Shown in pieces: positions 59,391-64,000 of a DNA stretch of 64,000 nt. The notes below the pieces were generated by a model. The model saw only the letters and a list, made by a program, of their open reading frames with translations. It did no database searches and was not told the origin of the DNA. The position numbers and the translations under genes were made by a program. Source of the stretch: Mycolicibacterium chlorophenolicum (lineage in GTDB: Bacteria; Actinomycetota; Actinomycetes; Mycobacteriales; Mycobacteriaceae); the NCBI RefSeq assembly GCF_001044235.1, contig NZ_JYNL01000064.1, forward strand, positions 959,096 to 1,023,095. The letters are read 5' to 3'. Position 1 is the stretch's first letter. Each line of letters starts with the position of its first letter.

Positions 59391-61771
59391 AGCTGCTCCC
59401 GTCCGATCGATACGACAGCGCCGGACGTCACGCCCAGCGTCGAATGCACCGTGCTGCCGGGCGAATTCGTCGGCAGCCAGACCACGCGGTCGGCCATGTC
59501 GGTGACGGCCAACGGCAGGGTGATCGCGCCGCGTTCGGTGCTGACGGTCACCGGGTCACCGGCGGCGGCGTCGATCTCGGCGGCCGTGGCGGCGGACAGC
59601 CGCACCACGGGGCGGTGGGCTGTACCCGCGAGATGCGGTTCGCCGTCCTGCAGTCGGCCGTTGTCCAGCAGGAGGCGCCACGTCGCGAGCACCGCCTGAC
59701 CCCGCTCCGGTGCGGGCGATGGTGGCGCGGCCTGTCCGGCGGCGTCGCGCGCTCCTGCCCACAGCCCGATGCGGGCACGTTCGTCGGCCGCGGCCGAGGC
59801 GCTCGGCAGGCCGAGGTCGATCCCGATCTCGTCGGCCAGGTAGGTCAGCACCCGCTGGTCGGGAATCGCGTTGGTGCGCAACGACGCCTCGAACGGCCGG
59901 ATCCGGCCCTCCCAGTTGACGAACGAGCCGGCCTTCTCCACGACCGGGGCGACCGGGAAGATCACGTCGGCACGCTCGGTCACCGCGCTGTGGCGCAGCT
60001 CCAGGCTGACCACGAACGGTGCGGCGTCGAGCGCCGCGACGGCGGCCGCCGGGTCGACCAGGTCGTCGATGTCGATTCCGCCCACCAGCAGGGCGTCCAG
60101 CCCGCCGGCCGCGGCGGCCGTGAGTATCGCCGCCGTGTCGCGTCCCGGCTCGGCCGGCAGGGTGTCGACGTTCCACGCGGCTGCCATCTGAGCCCGTGCG
60201 GTGTCGTCGCCGACGGGACGTCCACCGGGCAGCAGGTTCGGCAGCGCCCCCGCTTCGAGGGCTCCGCGCTCACCGGCCCGGCGGGGCACCCACGCCAGCC
60301 CTGCCCCGGTCGAGGCCGCGAGCCGCGCCGCGGCCGTCAGCGCTCCCGGCGTGGCCGCGAGCCGTTCCCCGACCAGGATGAGTGCGCCGGGCATCGCCAG
60401 CAGCTCGTTGCCGGCCAGGCCGTCCAGCGCCGCGGGTTCGGCACCCGGGGCGGTGAGGAACACCTCGCCGGACAGCTTGCGCAGACCGCGCGACGCCAGC
60501 GGTGCCACGGACAGCACCCGCACGCGGTGCCGCCGCACCGCCTTGCGCAGCCGCAGGAAGACGATCGGCGACTCCTCCTCGGGCTCGAACCCCGCCAGTA
60601 GCACGGCCGGGGCCTTCTCGAGATCGGTGTAGGTGACGGTCATCGGCCGGCCGGCGACGTGCGCGGCGAGGAACTCCGCCTCCTCGGCACTGTGCTGCCG
60701 GATGCGGAAGTCGATGTCGTTGCTGCCCAGCACGATTCGGGCGAACTTCGCGTAGGAGTAGGCGTCTTCGGCGGTGCACCGGCCGCCGACGAGCACACCC
60801 GCTCTGCCGCCGGACGCCGCCAGCCTGCCTGCCGCCACGCCGAGTGCTTCCGACCACGACGCCGGACGCAGCACACCGTCCTCACGGATCAGCGGTGTGG
60901 TGAGTCGATCACCCACTCCGGTATAGGTGAACGCCCAGCGGCCCTTGTCGCAGTTCCACTCCTCGTTGACCTCGGGGTCGTCGCCGGCGAGCCGGCGCAG
61001 CACCTTTCCGCGACGGTGATCGGTACGCTGCGCACACCCCGAGGCGCAGTGCTCGCAGACACTGGGGCTGGACACCAGGTCGAACGGCCGGGCGCGGAAC
61101 CGGTAGGCGGTGCCCGTCAGCGCCCCGACCGGACAGATCTGCACGGTGTTGCCGGAGAAGTACGACTGGAACGGCTCCCCGGTGGCGATGCCCACCTGCT
61201 GGCTGGCCCCGCGCTCGAGCAGGTCGATGAAACGATCCCCGGCGATCTGGTCGGAGAAGCGTGTGCACCGGGCGCACAGCACGCACCGTTCGCGGTCCAG
61301 CAGTACCTGCGAGGAGATCGCGATCGGTTTGGGGAAGGTGCGCTTGACGTCGTCGAAGCGGGTCTCGGTGCGGCCGTTCGACATCGCCTGGTTCTGCAGC
61401 GGGCACTCGCCGCCCTTGTCGCAGATCGGGCAGTCCAGCGGATGGTTGATGAGCAGTAGTTCCATCACCCCGTGCTGCGCCTTGTCGGCGGCTTCGGAGG
61501 TGAACTGTGTTCGCACCACCATGTCGGGGGACACGGTGGTGGTGCAGGACGCCAACGGTTTCCGCTGTCCCTCGACCTCGACCAGGCACTGACGGCAGGC
61601 CCCGACAGGGTCCAGCAGCGGGTGGTCGCAGAAGCGGGGGATCTGTACCCCCATCAGCTCGGCGGCGCGGATCACCAGGGTGCCCTTGGGGACGCTCACC
61701 TCGGTGCCGTCGATCGTCAGCGTGACCATCTCGACCGGCGGTGCGTCGTGGCTGTGCTCGGCCAGCGTCAT
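59387..61771 (-). CDS. nuoG: NADH-quinone oxidoreductase subunit G
   Basis: A 794-residue peripheral-arm subunit. Its N terminus holds a [2Fe-2S] cluster (Cys48, Cys59, Cys62 and the next Cys), a His/Cys [4Fe-4S] site in HPLDCPICDKGGECPLQ, and further clusters in CVLCARC and the CEHCASGC segment. The rest is a molybdopterin-oxidoreductase-like domain without cofactor function. ATG 61771 (MTLAEHSHDAP) overlaps the nuoF stop as ATGA; the in-frame extension to 61825 lies inside nuoF. Confidence 0.95.
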   Translation of the reverse strand: MTLAEHSHDAPPVEMVTLTIDGTEVSVPKGTLVIRAAELMGVQIPRFCDHPLLDPVGACRQCLVEVEGQRKPLASCTTTVSPDMVVRTQFTSEAADKAQHGVMELLLINHPLDCPICDKGGECPLQNQAMSNGRTETRFDDVKRTFPKPIAISSQVLLDRERCVLCARCTRFSDQIAGDRFIDLLERGASQQVGIATGEPFQSYFSGNTVQICPVGALTGTAYRFRARPFDLVSSPSVCEHCASGCAQRTDHRRGKVLRRLAGDDPEVNEEWNCDKGRWAFTYTGVGDRLTTPLIREDGVLRPASWSEALGVAAGRLAASGGRAGVLVGGRCTAEDAYSYAKFARIVLGSNDIDFRIRQHSAEEAEFLAAHVAGRPMTVTYTDLEKAPAVLLAGFEPEEESPIVFLRLRKAVRRHRVRVLSVAPLASRGLRKLSGEVFLTAPGAEPAALDGLAGNELLAMPGALILVGERLAATPGALTAAARLAASTGAGLAWVPRRAGERGALEAGALPNLLPGGRPVGDDTARAQMAAAWNVDTLPAEPGRDTAAILTAAAAGGLDALLVGGIDIDDLVDPAAAVAALDAAPFVVSLELRHSAVTERADVIFPVAPVVEKAGSFVNWEGRIRPFEASLRTNAIPDQRVLTYLADEIGIDLGLPSASAAADERARIGLWAGARDAAGQAAPPSPAPERGQAVLATWRLLLDNGRLQDGEPHLAGTAHRPVVRLSAATAAEIDAAAGDPVTVSTERGAITLPLAVTDMADRVVWLPTNSPGSTVHSTLGVTSGAVVSIGREQL

Positions 61772-63087
61772 GCGCCCACTCCTTCCGGTGCCGCCAGCAT
61801 CGACGCGTACGGATCGATGGGACACCCGGCGGGATCCAGGTGCGCCTCGTACTCGTCGCGAAAGTGCTTCAGGGACGACAAGATCGGGCTGGCGGCGCCG
61901 TCACCCAACGCGCAGAACGATTTTCCGAAGATGTTGTCGGAGATGTCGAGCAGCTTGTCGAGATCCTCCTCGGTGCCCCGGCCGGTCTCGAGGCGCTCGT
62001 AGATCTGCGCCAGCCAGTAGGTGCCCTCCCGGCACGGGGTGCACTTGCCGCAGGATTCGTGTGCGTAGAACTGCGTCCAGCGGCGCACCGCGCGCACCAC
62101 GCATGTGGTGTCGTCGAAGATCTGCAAGGCCTTGGTGCCCAGCATCGACCCCACGCTCGCCATGCCCTCGTAATCGAGGGGCACGTCGAGATGTTCGGCG
62201 GTCAGCAGGGGAGTCGAGGACCCGCCGGGGGTCCAGAACTTCAGCTCGTGCCCGGCGCGCACACCACCGGCGTAGGAGAGCAGTTCGCGCAGCGTGATCC
62301 CCAGCGGCGCCTCGTACTGGCCCGGAGTGGTCACGTGCCCGGACAGCGAATACAGCGTGAACCCGGGCGACTTCTCCGTGCCCATCGACCGGAACCAGTC
62401 CACGCCGTTGCGCAGGATGGGCGGCACGCTGGCGATCGACTCGACGTTGTTGACGACGGTCGGGCAGGCGTACAGCCCCGCGACCGCCGGGAACGGCGGC
62501 CGTAGTCGGGGCTGGCCGCGGCGGCCCTCCAGGGAGTCCAGCAGCGCGGTCTCCTCGCCGCAGATGTAGGCCCCGGCACCGGCGTGCACCACGAGTTCCA
62601 GGTCGAAGCCCGAACCGCCGATGTCGGTGCCCAGATGGCCGGCCGCGTACGCCTCGGCGACGGCGGTCTGCAACCGGCGCAGCACCGGCAGCACCTCACC
62701 GCGCAGGTAGATGAACGCGTGGTGGGCACGGATCGCGTAGGCCGCGATGATCGCGCCCTCGACCAAGAAGTGCGGTGTGGTCAGCATCAACGGCATGTCT
62801 TTGCACGTGCCGGGTTCGGACTCGTCGGCGTTGATCACCAGGTAGTGCGGTTTGGCCGCCGGGCCTTCGTCACCCTGGGGGATGAACGACCACTTGGTCC
62901 CCGTCGGGAAGCCGGCGCCGCCGCGACCCCGCAGTCCGGAATCCTTGACCGTGGTGATGACGTCATCGGGGCTCATCGACAGGGCGCGCTCCAGCGCCTG
63001 ATAGCCGCCATGGCGGCGATAGGTCTCGAGTGTCCACGGCTGGGGCTCGTCCCAGAAGCTGCTGAGCACGGGGGTCAAGGGGGTCAT
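61768..63087 (-). CDS. nuoF: NADH-quinone oxidoreductase subunit F
   Basis: A 439-residue subunit that takes electrons from NADH. The FMN/NADH-binding motif GLRGRGGAGFPTGTKW (50-65), the second glycine-rich segment GAGAYICGEETALLDSLEG and the C-terminal [4Fe-4S] N3 motif ESCGKCTPCREG are all intact. ATG 63087 overlaps the nuoE stop (ATGA). The long open frame upstream is antiphase to nuoE and is not real. Confidence 0.96.
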   Translation of the reverse strand: MTPLTPVLSSFWDEPQPWTLETYRRHGGYQALERALSMSPDDVITTVKDSGLRGRGGAGFPTGTKWSFIPQGDEGPAAKPHYLVINADESEPGTCKDMPLMLTTPHFLVEGAIIAAYAIRAHHAFIYLRGEVLPVLRRLQTAVAEAYAAGHLGTDIGGSGFDLELVVHAGAGAYICGEETALLDSLEGRRGQPRLRPPFPAVAGLYACPTVVNNVESIASVPPILRNGVDWFRSMGTEKSPGFTLYSLSGHVTTPGQYEAPLGITLRELLSYAGGVRAGHELKFWTPGGSSTPLLTAEHLDVPLDYEGMASVGSMLGTKALQIFDDTTCVVRAVRRWTQFYAHESCGKCTPCREGTYWLAQIYERLETGRGTEEDLDKLLDISDNIFGKSFCALGDGAASPILSSLKHFRDEYEAHLDPAGCPIDPYASMLAAPEGVGA

Positions 63088-63959
63088 GGCGTGTCCGTCG
63101 CGGTCGGATCGGTCTCCGCGGTGTGCCCGCGGGCGGGAACATCGGCCGACGGTGCGGGTGCCGGCTGGTCTTTGACGGCCTCGGCCGCCTCGGCGTGCTC
63201 GTCTCCCGGGCCGTCGGCGGTGCTGTCGCTGGGGGGTCCGTCGGTGTCCGGGGCGCTCATGCCGCGTTCCCGGGCTATGAGCAGCCCGGCCAGTGTCGCC
63301 GGGCCCACCGCGCCCGCGTCGTCGGTGCTGTCCGAATGGGGAAGGCCGGCAAGGATTCTGGCGGTCTCGCGGAAGGTGCACAGCGTCGCGCTGCGCGAGG
63401 GTGTCGGCAGGTCGCCCTCGCGCAGCGCATCGACGAGGTCGCGCGCCGACGACGGCGTCTGGTTGTCGAAGAACTCCCAGTTCACCATCACGACGGGTGC
63501 GTAGTCGCACGCCGCGTTGCATTCGACATGCTCCAACGTGATCCGGCCGTCCGGAGTGCTCTGCCCGGCCCCGATCCCGAGATGGTCCTCCAAGGTCTCC
63601 AGGATCGCGTCGCCGCCCATCACCGCGCACAGCGTGTTGGTGCAGACGCCGACCAGGTAATCGCCGGTCGGAGTGCGTCGGTACATCGAGTAGAACGTCG
63701 CCACCGCGGTCACCTCGGCAGCGGTCAGGTCCAATTGCTCAGCACAGAAAGCGATCCCGGCCGGAGTGAGGTAACCGTCCTCGGCCTGCACCAGATGCAG
63801 CAGTGGCAGCAGGGCCGACCGCGAGTCGGGGTACCGGGCGATGATGACGGCGGCGTCGTCGCGCAGTCGCGCCGTGACGTCGGCGGGATAGCCGGCCGGG
63901 CCGTGGATCGGCGGACCGGGTTCGTCGGGCCGCTGCCCGAGTTCGAGAAAGATGCTCAC
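63084..63959 (-). CDS. nuoE: NADH-quinone oxidoreductase subunit E with acidic C-terminal extension
   Basis: A 291-residue thioredoxin-fold subunit holding the off-path [2Fe-2S] cluster N1a: Cys106 and Cys111 in VCTNTLC, Cys147 and Cys151 in ECNAAC. Residues from about 205 onward form an Asp/Ala/Pro-rich low-complexity tail, longer than in E. coli NuoE (166 aa) and somewhat longer than in M. tuberculosis (about 252 aa). Start GTG 63959 is the most likely; GGGGG lies about 8 bases upstream. Confidence 0.93.
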   Translation of the reverse strand: MSIFLELGQRPDEPGPPIHGPAGYPADVTARLRDDAAVIIARYPDSRSALLPLLHLVQAEDGYLTPAGIAFCAEQLDLTAAEVTAVATFYSMYRRTPTGDYLVGVCTNTLCAVMGGDAILETLEDHLGIGAGQSTPDGRITLEHVECNAACDYAPVVMVNWEFFDNQTPSSARDLVDALREGDLPTPSRSATLCTFRETARILAGLPHSDSTDDAGAVGPATLAGLLIARERGMSAPDTDGPPSDSTADGPGDEHAEAAEAVKDQPAPAPSADVPARGHTAETDPTATDTP

Positions 63960-63990
63960 TACCTTTGCCCCCGTCTCTTCGCGCGAGCGC

Positions 63991-64000
63991 TCATCGATCC
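63991..64000 (-). CDS. nuoD: Probable last codons of nuoD
   Basis: On the minus strand the final bases of the window read GAT CGA TGA (Asp-Arg-stop), which is the normal end of NuoD proteins (...VDR). A nuoD gene directly upstream of nuoE is expected from operon order. Only three codons are visible, so this is an inference from position. Confidence 0.35.

Noticed and set aside
1..64000. CRISPR arrays, tRNA or rRNA genes, insertion sequences, prophage
   Set aside because: No spaced direct repeats, cloverleaf-like sequences, transposase or phage structural motifs were seen on either strand.

Overview
The window is high-GC actinobacterial DNA that reads as a fast-growing environmental Mycobacterium (Mycolicibacterium). 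The reasons are a complete 14-gene style NADH dehydrogenase operon, a DosS/DosT-type haem sensor kinase, DosR-like promoter boxes, homologues of M. tuberculosis Rv2002 (fabG3), Rv2006 (otsB1), Rv2029c (pfkB), Rv2030c and the Rv3167c-Rv3171c block, EthA-like monooxygenases, and many GTG starts with 1-8 base gene overlaps. Coding density is very high; no tRNA, rRNA, insertion sequence or CRISPR array was seen. M. tuberculosis gene correspondences are recalled, not searched.

Region 1 (1-20.2 kb) is a dormancy/hypoxia-energy district. It holds the 3' part of a trehalose-phosphatase/GH65 fusion; an arginine deiminase operon (antiporter, arcA, arcB, arcC; minus strand); a group 3b-like NAD(P)-linked [NiFe] hydrogenase operon with its own maturation protease (minus strand); a divergent atypical pyruvate kinase; a pyridoxamine-oxidase-like protein; a phosphoribosyltransferase/erythromycin-esterase fusion; a PfkB phosphofructokinase; and the sensor kinase. 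DosR-like boxes lie in the hydrogenase/pyruvate kinase divergent promoter and upstream of two of the plus-strand genes. Together these give substrate-level ATP (arginine deiminase, glycolytic steps), electron disposal or recovery (hydrogenase) and the sensor for the state.

Region 2 (20.2-32.0 kb) is lipid, steroid and redox metabolism: alcohol dehydrogenase plus a Baeyer-Villiger type monooxygenase, two short-chain dehydrogenases (one fabG3-like), a large LuxR-family ATPase regulator, a quinone oxidoreductase, an alpha/beta hydrolase and a flavin amine oxidase.

Region 3 (32.0-47.9 kb) looks like an accessory island placed between neighbours that are adjacent in M. tuberculosis (Rv3169 and Rv3170 homologues). 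It contains an F420-type oxidoreductase, then a scar where a 5'-truncated amino-acid permease abuts a 5'-truncated cytochrome P450. Next come the P450-type ferredoxin, a glutamine-synthetase-like gamma-glutamylating enzyme, a leaderless periplasmic-binding-protein-like gene, two gamma-glutamyl-hydrolase-like amidotransferases and a PucR regulator. Convergent to these is an operon (aminotransferase, glutaryl-CoA dehydrogenase, semialdehyde dehydrogenase, CoA-transferase) able to take 5-aminovalerate or GABA-like products to glutaryl-CoA or succinate. The set resembles the known piperidine/pyrrolidine/morpholine utilisation loci of mycobacteria, with the P450 destroyed. Two tandem EthA-like monooxygenases end the island.

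Region 4 (47.9-64 kb) holds a conserved hypothetical gene, a phosphotransferase and a divergent TetR regulator (Rv3169/Rv3168/Rv3167c-like), an enoyl-CoA hydratase, and the nuo operon from nuoE to nuoN on the minus strand, with the hydratase translationally joined to the end of nuoN and probably the last codons of nuoD at the window edge.
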